A stretch of 64,000 bases of DNA from Mycobacterium sp. IS-3022 (GCF_001500065.1 NZ_LQIN01000007.1:1-64000), one strand, 5' to 3'; shown: positions 18,334 through 27,497, counted from the first letter of the stretch. Program-made: numbers and translations. Notes: generated by a model from the letters alone, not told the origin.

Positions 18334-18999
18334 TCAGCGGAGGTAGACCTCGTCACCGTCGGGATAGCCGCCGCCCGTCGTGGTGATGTGCACGTGGTCG
18401 AAGTGACCGTAGCCACCGTTCTGCGCACCGTCGGGGGTGTAATAGACGCCGCGCCAGATCGCGTCCTGCAATCCGAAACGCTTCGCGTTCCGCAGTGCGT
18501 ACCAGACGATTTCGTTGCCGAGCGCGATCCCTTCCGCACTAGTGGGGTTGGGGATCATCACGTCGAGCGCCAGGCCATTGGGGTGCCATCTGAGCGAATC
18601 CGGTCGTACCCCGCCGATGTTGCTGATCTCGGGGAACGCATCGCTGATCGCACGCGACGCCAGGATCGTCTTCACCTGGAGCCCGCGTTCGGGCGCCATT
18701 CCGACCGGTAGCGAACGGTCGACGGTGCGGTACCGGGCTGCTGCCACCATGGCGTCGGGCATCGCGCTCAAGGCGACCTGACCGACCGACGGAGCCGCAG
18801 GTCGCGTCGCCGGTGCCGCCGCCACGATCTCCACGCAACACGGCGTGGCATCCTCGACGACGGGTTCGGTTTCGGGCGCCGGGCGGGCGGAAAGGTGGAC
18901 GTCTCCTCCCACCGCGAAGAAGAGCGCTGCCGGGGCGATGGCTGCAACCACGCCCATCGGTGGCGTGCGCCGCTTCTTGGCTACGGAGTGCCGTCCCAC
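18334..18999 (-). CDS. Exported protein, Rv0320-like, possible cell-wall hydrolase fold
   Basis: A 221-residue protein with a basic N-terminus and one hydrophobic segment (VVAAIAPAALFFAVGG), then a Pro/Ala linker with adjacent cysteines (TPCCVEI). The C-terminal domain (about 105-221) contains RWHPNGLALDVMIPNP and GHFDHVHITT. The H-x-D and H-x-H spacing resembles the metal ligands of peptidase M15/VanY-like and related ARB_07466-type domains, so a role in peptidoglycan is possible but unproven. The M. tuberculosis Rv0320 gene has the same size and neighbourhood beside dcd. Confidence 0.75.
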   Translation of the reverse strand: MGRHSVAKKRRTPPMGVVAAIAPAALFFAVGGDVHLSARPAPETEPVVEDATPCCVEIVAAAPATRPAAPSVGQVALSAMPDAMVAAARYRTVDRSLPVGMAPERGLQVKTILASRAISDAFPEISNIGGVRPDSLRWHPNGLALDVMIPNPTSAEGIALGNEIVWYALRNAKRFGLQDAIWRGVYYTPDGAQNGGYGHFDHVHITTTGGGYPDGDEVYLR

Positions 19000-19164
19000 G
19001 GGGGGTTGTATATCAAATCGTTACCTTGACCGCAATTCCGCGGATCCGCCGAACGCGCTCGGTCCGCCTCGAACGTGAGCTGGTGCTCAATGCTCTCGTT
19101 CGGCACCGCGGCGGTCGGGAGGTAACCTCAGAACCTGATTCACCGCAAGAACGGGGACACGAAT

Positions 19165-20346
19165 ATGGACCTCGTGCTCGGCCTGTCAATGACGTCCAGC
19201 ACGGTTCGGTGGGTGCTCGTCGAGGGCACGACCGGCGAGGGCGCCACCGTCGACCGCGGCTCGTTCGACTTCGACGCCGAGGTCGATCCCGACGATCTGC
19301 TCAACGTGGTGCTTGCCGACGTCGTCGACAGCCCGATCCACGCGATCGGCGTCACCTGGACCAACGAAGCCGAAGAGGTCGCGTCCGGTGTGCTCACGGC
19401 GCTCTCCGCCCGCGGTTACGACAACGCAATCGCGATCTCCGAACTGGAGGCCGGCGACGTGCTGGCGGCGGGCATCGCCGACCTCGCTGACTACGACGAC
19501 GTCGCGGTGTGCATCGTGGAACCCGACGCCGCGGTGGTCGCCATGGTCACCGGCGACGGCGTGACCGTCGACCGCATCGCCCGACCGCTCGACGGCGCCG
19601 ACGTCATCGAGTTGCCGAGCAGCGTGATCGCGATGCTCGAACTCAATGAATGGCAGCCGGCCGCGATCTTCGTGGTGGGGTCGGCCCCTGATCTCGATCT
19701 GATCACCTCGACGCTCGGCGATGTCACGCAATCACCGGTGTTCTCCGCGGCCGAGGCCGACCTCGCGATGGCACGCGGCGCGGCGTTGGCGTCGGCGCGT
19801 GCGGTGAACGCTCTGGACGCGACGGGTTCCCGCCAGCCCACGACGGTGGGCGCGCTGGCGTCGGTGCTCGTCGCCGCCGTGGTGACGTTCGTGGTGTCGG
19901 TCTCGGCGGCGGTCGGGCTCAGCCTCACCGGTGACGACGATCCCGCACCTGCGGCCGCCGGCGCCGACGACGAGTCCGTTGCCGTCGCCGAAGAGGCGCC
20001 CCCGGCCGTGCAGAAGGTGACGACGCCTGCCGAGGCGAGACCGGTGGTCGCGCAGACCATCGCCGTGGCCGCGCCTCCACCTCCGGCCGCACCCGCTGCC
20101 GAGCCGGTCTACGAACCACCTGCCTATGTGCCGCCCGCGCCCGCGCCCGCGTACGCGCCACCGGCGCCCGCGCCGGCCTACTCACCGCCCGCGCCGGCCT
20201 ACACACCGCCCGCACCCGTGTACGCACCGCCCCCGCCGGTGCCCGCCTATGTGCCTCCGCCGCAGCCGCGCCTGCGCGACCGCATCATCGAGCGGATCCC
20301 GATCATCAATCGGTTCCACGAACCGGATTACTCGTACGGGCGCTAA
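19165..20346 (+). CDS. DUF7159-type membrane protein with actin/Hsp70-like N-domain, short form
   Basis: A 393-residue paralogue of the protein at 13962-15581. The start MDLVLGLSMTSSTVRWVLVEG aligns with that of the larger copy, as do the IFVVGSAPDLDLITSTL and MARGAALASARA segments. One membrane helix (about 230-255) separates the cytoplasmic domain from an outer Pro/Ala-rich segment with repeated PAPAYxPP units. The C-terminus is basic and folded-looking (RLRDRIIERIPIINRF), unlike the Gly-rich end of the paralogue. Function is unknown. It is divergent from the exported protein at 18334. Confidence 0.8.
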   Translation: MDLVLGLSMTSSTVRWVLVEGTTGEGATVDRGSFDFDAEVDPDDLLNVVLADVVDSPIHAIGVTWTNEAEEVASGVLTALSARGYDNAIAISELEAGDVLAAGIADLADYDDVAVCIVEPDAAVVAMVTGDGVTVDRIARPLDGADVIELPSSVIAMLELNEWQPAAIFVVGSAPDLDLITSTLGDVTQSPVFSAAEADLAMARGAALASARAVNALDATGSRQPTTVGALASVLVAAVVTFVVSVSAAVGLSLTGDDDPAPAAAGADDESVAVAEEAPPAVQKVTTPAEARPVVAQTIAVAAPPPPAAPAAEPVYEPPAYVPPAPAPAYAPPAPAPAYSPPAPAYTPPAPVYAPPPPVPAYVPPPQPRLRDRIIERIPIINRFHEPDYSYGR

Positions 20347-20349
20347 GCC

Positions 20350-20802
20350 CTACGGGCAGGCGGCCGGGGCATCGTCCCGAACCGGCCGGTCGGCAGGCAG
20401 CGTGTAAGTGACCGTCGCCTCCGCGTGCTCAAAACCCTTGTTGGACACCACATGCGGCACGCCGGCCGGGACGAAGATGGCCTGTCCCGCAGCGAAGGCG
20501 ATCGGCGCACAACCTGTCGCGGTTTGCAGGGTCACTGTGCCGGCGTTGATCACCGAGTGCTCGGGGCCGGGGTGCGTGTGCCAACCGCTGCTCGACGCCG
20601 GAGACAGCACGAGGTTCTGCACATACAGGGTCGTCGGCTGGCCCACCGTGACGATCGCGATCGGCGTATTTGTGGTGCCCTTCGCCAGATCGGTGCGCTC
20701 GATGTCGCCCTCGGCCGGCGTGCCCGCCGCGGGCGATGACACCGTCATTCCCGCGAACACAACCGCAACCGCCGCCGCGACTGCCCTACCCGCACGGTTC
20801 AT
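20350..20802 (-). CDS. Exported cupin-domain protein
   Basis: A 150-residue protein: a signal peptide (MNRAGRAVAAAVAVVFAGM), then a single small cupin barrel. Cupin motif 1 is GWHTHPGPEHSVINAGTVTL, with two His and a Glu as likely metal ligands. Motif 2 is FVPAGVPHVVSNKG, with one His. The fold suggests a metal-binding protein in the envelope; the enzymatic role is unknown. A GTG at 20820 would add six residues; the ATG is preferred because the signal peptide then looks normal. It is convergent with the DUF7159-type gene and follows the Hsp70-like gene closely. Confidence 0.75.
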   Translation of the reverse strand: MNRAGRAVAAAVAVVFAGMTVSSPAAGTPAEGDIERTDLAKGTTNTPIAIVTVGQPTTLYVQNLVLSPASSSGWHTHPGPEHSVINAGTVTLQTATGCAPIAFAAGQAIFVPAGVPHVVSNKGFEHAEATVTYTLPADRPVRDDAPAACP

Positions 20803-20826
20803 CACCGCATTATCCGTCACCTGGGC

Positions 20827-22530
20827 CTACGGGACCGGCTGGTACGGATTCTGTGGGACCTGGATCGGGATCGGAACGGGCACGAACGGCACCGTCAGGT
20901 AGGTGGTTGTCATCGGCGTCGTCGTCGGGGTGGTGGTCGTCGTCGTCGTGGATGGGGTGGTTGTCGTGGATGTCGTTGTCGTGGTGGTCGTCGTCGTTGT
21001 GGTTGTTGTTGTTGTGGTGGTCGTCGTTGTGGTGGTGGTCGGTTCCGTCGTGGTGACGACGGTGGTCACCGGTGGGGGCGGCGCCTCGCTGGTCATCGGC
21101 GGAGGCGGCGGCGCACCGGTGACCGTGACCGACTCCACGGGTGGTGGCGGCGGCGCCTCGCTGGTCGCAGGAGGCAGCGCGGACGGCGGCGGAACCGGCG
21201 AGGTGCGTGGCACCTCCGACACACCGGTGCTGCCCGTCGCGCTCGTCAACGCGATCGCCACTCCGCCGACGGCGACCACCGCGACGGCGGCGGCGACGCC
21301 GAAGACCATCCCTGGCAACCGCTGCCAGATGCGCGGTTCGTCGATCGGCCCGGTCGGGGCAACGTACCGCACCGGTGGCCGCATCGACCCGGTGTCGTAC
21401 GGAGTCTCGTACGGTTCCAGCCCGGTGTAAGGCACGGGTTCGCCGGCCGCGTCGTCGTCTTGCGACCACGCCAGCGCCCGAAACGTCTCCGACCCCGGCG
21501 AGTCGACCTCCGCCGGCGGCACCGGAGCCAAGCCGGTCTGCGCTTCGGCGGCCGAGGTATAGGCCCCGATCAGCGCGGCGCCCACCGCGGCCGCGACCGA
21601 AGGTTGCGGTGTCGCGGTCACCGGGATGCCGGAGTGCTCGGCAAGTCGTCGCCGGATCAACGGAATGTTGGCGCCGCCGCCGACCGCGACGACGGCCGCA
21701 ATGTCAGAGCGGTCAATTACGTTGCGCTGCAACGTATTATCTAGCTTCTGTAGAACATAGGCGAGCGGTGTGGCGATCAATGCCTCCAGCTCGTCGCGGG
21801 TCACCCGGACCGCCGCCCGGTGGCCGGGCAGCTCCGCGTCGACGTCGGTCGCCTCCTCCCCCGACAACCGTTCCTTGGCGTGGCGGCACTCGTCTCGCAG
21901 GCGGGTCAGCGATCCCACCGCGGCGGTACTCGCGGGATCGACGCGCCCAGACGTCGCGAGCTCGTCGAGAATATGACTGAGCAGCGCCTGGTCCACCCAG
22001 TCGCCGGAGAACTCCGCGTGCCGGACGGTCTCGGCGATCGGCTCGAGAGCGGCGCCCGCGTCCGCCAGCGTGATGCTGGTTCCGCCGCCGCCGAAGTCCA
22101 ACAGGGCCACCACACCCTGCGCCGGGAGACCGGGATTGGCCTGCAGCGCCCTCAGCGACGCGGCGGCGTCGGAAACCAGCCGAGCAGGCCCGTCAGCGCC
22201 GAGGGCCGAGTTTCCGCGCATCGCGGTACGCAACGTCTGCAGCGTCGCGGGTCCCCAATGCGCGGGGACCGCGACGGTGACATCGGCCGACGGCCCGCCA
22301 CCGATGCTGTCGACCAGCTCGGCAAGCGCCGCGACCAGCAGCCGGTCGGCCGAATGCAGCGATCCGTCCGGGGCGACCAGCGGCACCGAGTCGCCGACGC
22401 GCTCGACCAAGCCGGTCATCACGACGCCGTCCGGCAGGGTGAACACCGGACGCCTGGTCACAGGTTGATTGCCGACACGTACCGCGACCAAGTTCGTCGT
22501 CCCGATCGACAACCCCAACGGGTCGCTCAT
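20827..22530 (-). CDS. Hsp70-like membrane protein with polythreonine tail (Rv0312-like)
   Basis: A 567-residue protein. Residues 1-340 form an actin/Hsp70-like ATPase domain with phosphate loop 1 GLSIGTTN, phosphate loop 2 LLDFGGGGTSIT and adenosine motif VVAVGGGANIPLI. The acidic residue before the first loop is replaced. The usual substrate-binding domain is absent; instead comes a linker, one membrane helix (MVFGVAAAVAVVAVGGVAIAL) and an exported Pro/Thr-rich tail with 23 threonines in a row (bases 20971-21039). M. tuberculosis Rv0312 is a Pro/Thr-rich relative. ATG 22530 is chosen because homology starts there. Function is unknown. Confidence 0.8.
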   Translation of the reverse strand: MSDPLGLSIGTTNLVAVRVGNQPVTRRPVFTLPDGVVMTGLVERVGDSVPLVAPDGSLHSADRLLVAALAELVDSIGGGPSADVTVAVPAHWGPATLQTLRTAMRGNSALGADGPARLVSDAAASLRALQANPGLPAQGVVALLDFGGGGTSITLADAGAALEPIAETVRHAEFSGDWVDQALLSHILDELATSGRVDPASTAAVGSLTRLRDECRHAKERLSGEEATDVDAELPGHRAAVRVTRDELEALIATPLAYVLQKLDNTLQRNVIDRSDIAAVVAVGGGANIPLIRRRLAEHSGIPVTATPQPSVAAAVGAALIGAYTSAAEAQTGLAPVPPAEVDSPGSETFRALAWSQDDDAAGEPVPYTGLEPYETPYDTGSMRPPVRYVAPTGPIDEPRIWQRLPGMVFGVAAAVAVVAVGGVAIALTSATGSTGVSEVPRTSPVPPPSALPPATSEAPPPPPVESVTVTGAPPPPPMTSEAPPPPVTTVVTTTEPTTTTTTTTTTTTTTTTTTTTTTTSTTTTPSTTTTTTTPTTTPMTTTYLTVPFVPVPIPIQVPQNPYQPVP

Positions 22531-22640
22531 AACGGACCACACGATAGCCGTCCGACCACGCGGAAACCGTCAGACACTCCGTGCGAACCCCGTTCGGCCG
22601 CCGTCGTTTTGGGCCGCCCCAAACGGGTATCTGCAAGGCC

Positions 22641-24146
22641 ATGACATCTCTCTGGCTGGCAAACCGCGTCGAGCAGCCGACACCGCCCGAGCCGTTGGGC
22701 GAATCGGATCGTTCGGCCGACATCGTGGTCGTGGGTGCCGGGATAACCGGCCTCATCACCGCAGTGCTGTTGGCGCGGGCGGGCAAAGACGTGCTGGTGC
22801 TGGAAGCGCAACGGGTCGGCGCGGGCGCGACCGGCAACACCACCGCGAAGATCAGCCTGCTGCAGAGCACCAAGCTGTCGAAGATCGTCGACAAGCACGG
22901 TCCCAAGACGGCCGGCCAGTACGTCCAGGGCAACCGCGAGGGTCAGGAGTGGCTGATTCAGCACTGCGAGGCGCACGGGCTGTCCGTACAGCGCGAGGAC
23001 GCCTACACCTATGCGCAGTCGGACAAAGGCGTCTCGTCGGTGCGTCAGGAGCTGCAGGCCTGCGAGGCCGCGGGGCTCGACGCCCAGTGGGTGGACGAGG
23101 CCGACGTGCCGTTCCCGTTCCACGGCGCGGTCCGGCTGGCCGACCAGGCGCAGTTCGACCCGATGCCGTTGCTGGACAGCCTGGTCGTCGAACTCGAGGA
23201 GCGCGGCGGCCGGTTGGCGCAAGGCGTTCGGGTGCAGAAGGTCTCGACCGAGGGCGACGGACTCGCTTTGGCCGTCCGCACCAGCGCCGGTGACGAATTC
23301 GACGTCCGCACCAATCAAACCGTTCTCGCGACGGGTATTCCGATCCTGGATCGCGGCGGCTTCTTCGCCCGTCTCAAGCCGCAACGCTCCTACTGCATGG
23401 CGTACAAGGTGCCGGGCAACATCACGCGCGGGATGTACATCTCCGCCGACTCCCCCACCCGGTCGGTCCGGTACGCGCCGACACCCGACGGCGACTTCCT
23501 TATCACCGGTGGCGCAGGACATCCGGTCGGTCACCAGAAGAGCCCCGCGTCCTCGGTGCAGGAACTCGACCAGTGGACGAAGTTGCACTACCCCGGTGCG
23601 ATGCAGACGCATTACTGGTCCGCGCAGGACTATTCGCCGATCGACGAACTGCCCTACGTCGGCCCGATCCTGCCCGGCAACGACAAGATCTTCGTGGCAA
23701 CAGGTTTCGACAAGTGGGGAATGACCAATGGCACCGCCGCGGCGCTCGCACTGTCGAGTCGCATCCTCGGCGGGCGGATGGACTGGGCGGAGGCGTTCGC
23801 CAGTTGGAGTCCGCACGAGCTGTCCGGGATCCCAAAGGCGCTGCAGACCAACGCGCAGGTCGCTCTGTATCTGGCGCGAGGGTGGATCACACCGGTCACC
23901 CGAATCGCCAACCGCACGCCCGACGAGGGCGGTGTGGTCAGCGGGCCGCCGTGGGACCTGGAGGCCCGAAGTGTGGTCGACGGCCGCGAGTACCGGGTGT
24001 CGCCGGTGTGCCCGCATCTGGGCGGCATCGTCAATTGGAACGACGCCGACGAGTCATGGGAGTGCCCGCTGCACGGATCGCGCTTCGCGCCCGACGGCAC
24101 GCTGCTCGAGGGCCCGGCCACCCGCAATCTGACATCCGCGCGGTAA
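22641..24146 (+). CDS. FAD-dependent oxidoreductase with C-terminal Rieske domain
   Basis: A 501-residue two-domain enzyme. Residues 25-400 form a DAO/DadA-type flavoprotein with the dinucleotide motif VVVGAGITGLITAVLLARAG and the E of VLVLEAQ that holds FAD. The last 90 residues are a Rieske [2Fe-2S] domain with CPHLGG and CPLHGSRF, both Cys-His pairs kept. Such fusions occur in bacteria and are thought to oxidise an amine-like substrate while passing electrons through the cluster; the substrate here is unknown. ATG 22641 is chosen because the conserved region begins shortly after. It is divergent from the Hsp70-like gene. Confidence 0.88.
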   Translation: MTSLWLANRVEQPTPPEPLGESDRSADIVVVGAGITGLITAVLLARAGKDVLVLEAQRVGAGATGNTTAKISLLQSTKLSKIVDKHGPKTAGQYVQGNREGQEWLIQHCEAHGLSVQREDAYTYAQSDKGVSSVRQELQACEAAGLDAQWVDEADVPFPFHGAVRLADQAQFDPMPLLDSLVVELEERGGRLAQGVRVQKVSTEGDGLALAVRTSAGDEFDVRTNQTVLATGIPILDRGGFFARLKPQRSYCMAYKVPGNITRGMYISADSPTRSVRYAPTPDGDFLITGGAGHPVGHQKSPASSVQELDQWTKLHYPGAMQTHYWSAQDYSPIDELPYVGPILPGNDKIFVATGFDKWGMTNGTAAALALSSRILGGRMDWAEAFASWSPHELSGIPKALQTNAQVALYLARGWITPVTRIANRTPDEGGVVSGPPWDLEARSVVDGREYRVSPVCPHLGGIVNWNDADESWECPLHGSRFAPDGTLLEGPATRNLTSAR

Positions 24147-24167
24147 CCCGCACCCGCGTGTGCTGCA

Positions 24168-24635
24168 ATGTCCGCCATGGGTGACATCGACGAGATCCAG
24201 CAAGTGAAGTTCCGGTACCTGCGCGCTCTGGACACCAAGCATTGGGACGAGTTCGCCGAAACCCTCACCGAGGATGTGGTCGGCAAGTACGGCGAGTCGA
24301 TCGGCGAGGAGCACCACTTCACCAACCGCGAAGAACTGGTGAAGTTCATGCGCGACTCGCTTGGTCCCGAGATCATCACCGAACACCGCGTCACCCATCC
24401 CGAGATCACCGTCGACGGTGACGAGGCGACGGGCACCTGGTATCTGCAGGACAGGGTGATCGCGCCGGACTTCAACTTCATGTTGATCGGCGCGGGCTTC
24501 TATCACGACCGCTACCGGCGCACCAGCGACGGGTGGCGGATCAGTGAGACGGGATACGACCGCACCTACGACGCGTCGATGTCGCTCGAGGCGCTCAATT
24601 TCAAGGTGAAACCCGGTCGGGCCCTGAACATCTGA
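24168..24635 (+). CDS. SnoaL/NTF2-like protein
   Basis: A 155-residue protein with the cone-shaped NTF2/SnoaL fold pattern: an N-terminal helix pair (EIQQVKFRYLRALDTKHWDEFAETL), then alternating strands (TEHRVTHPEITVDGDEATGTWYLQDRV; YHDRYRRTSDGWRISETGYDRTY). The nearest known type is the SnoaL_4 group, which includes dehydratases and many uncharacterised proteins. A start at the second ATG (24177) is equally possible. It follows the oxidoreductase by 21 bp, so the two may be co-transcribed and act on one substrate. Confidence 0.8.
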   Translation: MSAMGDIDEIQQVKFRYLRALDTKHWDEFAETLTEDVVGKYGESIGEEHHFTNREELVKFMRDSLGPEIITEHRVTHPEITVDGDEATGTWYLQDRVIAPDFNFMLIGAGFYHDRYRRTSDGWRISETGYDRTYDASMSLEALNFKVKPGRALNI

Positions 24636-24636
24636 C

Positions 24637-25287
24637 TCACTGAGCGACCGCGATCAACGCCCCCGGCCGCAGCCACCGCATGATCTCGACCAGTTTGTCG
24701 TCGGCGATCGCCACGCATCCCGCGGTCGGGCCGCCGTCGGTGGCGTGCAGGAAGAATGCGCCGCCGTTTCCGGGCACCCGTGCCTTGTTGACCCCCATCA
24801 CGACCGCATGCACGTACTGCGGGATGTCGAGATTCTCGGTGCCGCTGGCCGGATCGGTGTCGAACGGGCACTGGGCCTTCTTGCAGACCTGCATGGTGTT
24901 GTAGGTGGGGCTTTTCATGTCACCGTCCCACCAGTGGTCGGGCCCGACCTGGACATACGGCAGGCCCCCGCCGGGGTTCGGTGCGGTGCCGAACGCGAAG
25001 TCGAGCGTGAATACGCCCATGGGCGTTTTCATTTCGCCGTCATGGGTTTGCGGCGACATGCCGTTCGCGCCAATCCAGGCCGGGATGCCCGCCGCCACTG
25101 GTTGCCAACCGGCGGCGGTCCGCTGGTAGACGTCCATTTTCGCCTTCGAACCGCCGGTGCCCACAACCGAGATCACCTGGGTGGCCGAGCCGACCGACTG
25201 GGCGAACCACGGTACGGTCTGCGCTCGGCCGACGGGCGCCATCGCCAGAGTCATCGCGACCGCACACAGCAGGGTCAGCAGGCGCAC
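24637..25287 (-). CDS. Exported L,D-transpeptidase-like (YkuD-type) protein, Rv0309-like
   Basis: A 216-residue exported protein. The signal peptide is MRLLTLLCAVAMTLAMAPVGRAQ. The body has the YkuD-type order of strands, and its end carries FFLHATDGGPTAGCVAIAD, which matches the catalytic H...(S/T)xGC motif of L,D-transpeptidases. These enzymes crosslink peptidoglycan 3-3 or attach proteins. Two further cysteines (CKKAQC) could form a disulfide. The size and motif match M. tuberculosis Rv0309. Activity is inferred from the motif only. It is convergent with the SnoaL gene and divergent from the lipid kinase gene. Confidence 0.82.
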   Translation of the reverse strand: MRLLTLLCAVAMTLAMAPVGRAQTVPWFAQSVGSATQVISVVGTGGSKAKMDVYQRTAAGWQPVAAGIPAWIGANGMSPQTHDGEMKTPMGVFTLDFAFGTAPNPGGGLPYVQVGPDHWWDGDMKSPTYNTMQVCKKAQCPFDTDPASGTENLDIPQYVHAVVMGVNKARVPGNGGAFFLHATDGGPTAGCVAIADDKLVEIMRWLRPGALIAVAQ

Positions 25288-25381
25288 CCGGTCATGCTAT
25301 GGCCCGGCGCTGCGCCCGTCGGGTAAGCCACGCTCGGCGTTGCCAGGATTAGTTGGTGCGGAGTGTGGATACGTTGGGGGG

Positions 25382-26872
25382 ATGAACTTGCTGTCCCGGA
25401 GTCGCCACCGCGGTATCCGGCAGATCGGCCAGGGCCTCGGCACGCTCGACCGCGAGGTGTTCGAAGCGATCGCGGAGTCGCCGAGTCCACTGCTCGACGC
25501 GGTGATGCCACGGCTGACCCGCGCGGCCGATCACTCGAAGCTGTGGTTCGCCATCGCGGCGATGCTGGCGGCGTCCGGGAGCGCGTCGGCAAAGCGCGGT
25601 GCGATCCGCGGTGTCCTCACCCTTGCGGTCACCAGCCTGATCACCAACCAGGGAGCCAAGCGGGTGTGGCGGCGACAGCGGCCGAACCGCCTGCTGGTGC
25701 CGTTGGCGCGCCAGGCGCGTCGGACGCCGACGTCCAACTCGCTACCGTCCGGGCATTCGGCCAGCGCGGCCGCATTCGCCGTCGGGGTCGGTTTGGAAAG
25801 CCCGCCGCTCGGCCTCGGGCTCACGCTGTTGGCGGGTCTGGTCGGCATGTCGAGGATTGCCACGGGTGCGCACTATCCCGGTGACGTGCTCGCCGGATTC
25901 GGCATCGGCGCCGGCGTAGCCGTGCTGGGCGGACGGGTGGTCCCCGCGGTGGTCCCACCGAGGATCCCGACCGCCGACCCGCTTCGGGTGGAGACCCCGC
26001 CGCGTCCGGAGGGAGCCGGGGTGGTGCTGGTCGTCAACCCGACATCCGGCAGCGGTACAGGTGCGCGGATCGTCGAGCAGGTACGAAACGCTTTGCCCCG
26101 CACGGAGATCGCCGAGCTCGACGATGACGACGACATCGAAAGCGTGCTGCGTTCGGCGGCGCAGCGGGCAGAGGTCCTCGCCATCGGCGGCGGGGACGGC
26201 ACGGTGTCGTCCGCCGCGGCTGCCGCCCTCGAAGCGGGTATCCCGCTCGCGGTTTTCCCGGGCGGCACATTCAACCACTTCGCCAAGGACATCGGTTGCG
26301 AGACAGTGGACAAGACGATCGAGGCGATCCGGCAGGGCAGCGTCGCGTGTGTCGATCTGGTGTGCATGAACGAGAATCAGATGGTGGTCAACACCGCCAG
26401 TATCGGCGCGTACCCGGCGTTTGTGCGGACGAGGGAGAAGTACGAGCACAAGGTCGGTAAGCCGCTGGCCGGCCTGTACGCGATGTTTCACACCTTGCGC
26501 CACGAGAAGCCGGTACGCATCTGCTACGACAACAAGACGTTGCAGACGTTCCTGTTCTTCCTGGGCAATTCGGCTTATCTGCCATCAGGATTCGCGCCGT
26601 CGCGGCGGACCCGCATGGACGACGGCCTGATGGACATCCGGATTCTCGAGACCGGCCGCCGGTTCAGCCGGCTGCGCATCCTCGTCGACGCCGCCCTCGG
26701 CCGACTTGTGCGCAGCCCGTTCTATCACGAGATGCGGGTTCCGGAGTTCGAGTTCACGGCGGTGGACGGTCCCACGATGCTTGCCCTGGACGGCGAAGTC
26801 GGAACCGAATGCGCCACGGCCAGTTTTAGTGTGCGGTACCGGGCGCTTCCGGTGTTTCGTCCGCTACCGTGA
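25382..26872 (+). CDS. PAP2 phosphatase-diacylglycerol/lipid kinase fusion
   Basis: A 496-residue two-domain membrane protein. Residues 1-190 are a PAP2 lipid phosphatase with KRVWRRQRPNRL, SLPSGHSAS and SRIATGAHYPGDV, all three catalytic motifs. Residues about 215-496 are a DAGK/LCB5/YegS-type lipid kinase with VVLVVNPTSGSGTG, the GGGDGTVS nucleotide loop and FPGGTFNHFAKD. One domain removes and the other adds a phosphate on lipid head groups. ATG 25382 is used because the upstream extension overlaps the neighbouring gene's start. Its 3' end overlaps the convergent PAP2 gene by 47 bp. Confidence 0.9.
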   Translation: MNLLSRSRHRGIRQIGQGLGTLDREVFEAIAESPSPLLDAVMPRLTRAADHSKLWFAIAAMLAASGSASAKRGAIRGVLTLAVTSLITNQGAKRVWRRQRPNRLLVPLARQARRTPTSNSLPSGHSASAAAFAVGVGLESPPLGLGLTLLAGLVGMSRIATGAHYPGDVLAGFGIGAGVAVLGGRVVPAVVPPRIPTADPLRVETPPRPEGAGVVLVVNPTSGSGTGARIVEQVRNALPRTEIAELDDDDDIESVLRSAAQRAEVLAIGGGDGTVSSAAAAALEAGIPLAVFPGGTFNHFAKDIGCETVDKTIEAIRQGSVACVDLVCMNENQMVVNTASIGAYPAFVRTREKYEHKVGKPLAGLYAMFHTLRHEKPVRICYDNKTLQTFLFFLGNSAYLPSGFAPSRRTRMDDGLMDIRILETGRRFSRLRILVDAALGRLVRSPFYHEMRVPEFEFTAVDGPTMLALDGEVGTECATASFSVRYRALPVFRPLP

Positions 26873-27497
26873 GCGGTCGCGACGGCGGCACCGCCAGCAG
26901 GCAGAACACGAAATACGCGTAGCCCAATGCCCATCCGGCCACCACGTCGGACGGGTGATGCACATTGAGCACCACCCGACCGAGACCGATCACGACGACG
27001 ACAACCGCACCGAACGCGATCAGCCAACCTCGCGCAGGAGCCCGCACGATCGGCAGTCCCACGGTCAACAGCGCGAGTACGGCGACCAGCACGCCGAGCG
27101 CGTGGCCGGAGGGGAACGACGTGCCGAGCGCAAAGACGAACGCGGTGTCCGGGCGGGGACGATCGGCCGCCGCCTTTGCGGCCTCGGTGACGAGACCGGA
27201 GAGTTCGACGCTGATCAGAAGGAACATCGCGATCCGGACGTTGCGCCGCGCCAGCGCCACGATGATCACCACGACGGTGATCAACCGGAAGGCGTTAGGC
27301 CCCAGGAGGGTGCACAGGACGTCCCACCCGAGCACCCAGCCCGGATGTCCGTCGCCACGACGATAGAACGAGTCGAGCGCGCGGGAGTCGACGGCCGTCA
27401 GCCACGTCCACTGCTGCGCATATCCCACCCACAGCACGGCATACACCGCGATCGCGCCAACGGCCGTTGCCGCCAGCCAGCGCTTGGGTGATGCCAC
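26826..27497 (-). CDS. PAP2-family membrane phosphatase (Rv0308-like)
   Basis: A 223-residue protein with about six helices. The PAP2 motifs are KAAADRPRP, FPSGHALG and GRVVLNVHHPSDV, all with catalytic Arg/His kept, so it should hydrolyse phospholipid or isoprenoid phosphates at the membrane. In M. tuberculosis the corresponding gene is Rv0308. It overlaps the 3' end of the convergent PAP2-kinase fusion and is divergent from the next gene, 48 bp away. Confidence 0.88.
   Translation of the reverse strand: MASPKRWLAATAVGAIAVYAVLWVGYAQQWTWLTAVDSRALDSFYRRGDGHPGWVLGWDVLCTLLGPNAFRLITVVVIIVALARRNVRIAMFLLISVELSGLVTEAAKAAADRPRPDTAFVFALGTSFPSGHALGVLVAVLALLTVGLPIVRAPARGWLIAFGAVVVVVIGLGRVVLNVHHPSDVVAGWALGYAYFVFCLLAVPPSRPLTVADETPEAPGTAH

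Noticed and set aside
20903..21430. Plus-strand frame with long valine run
   Set aside because: It is the reverse of the polythreonine tract; valine runs are a by-product of ACN codons on the other strand.
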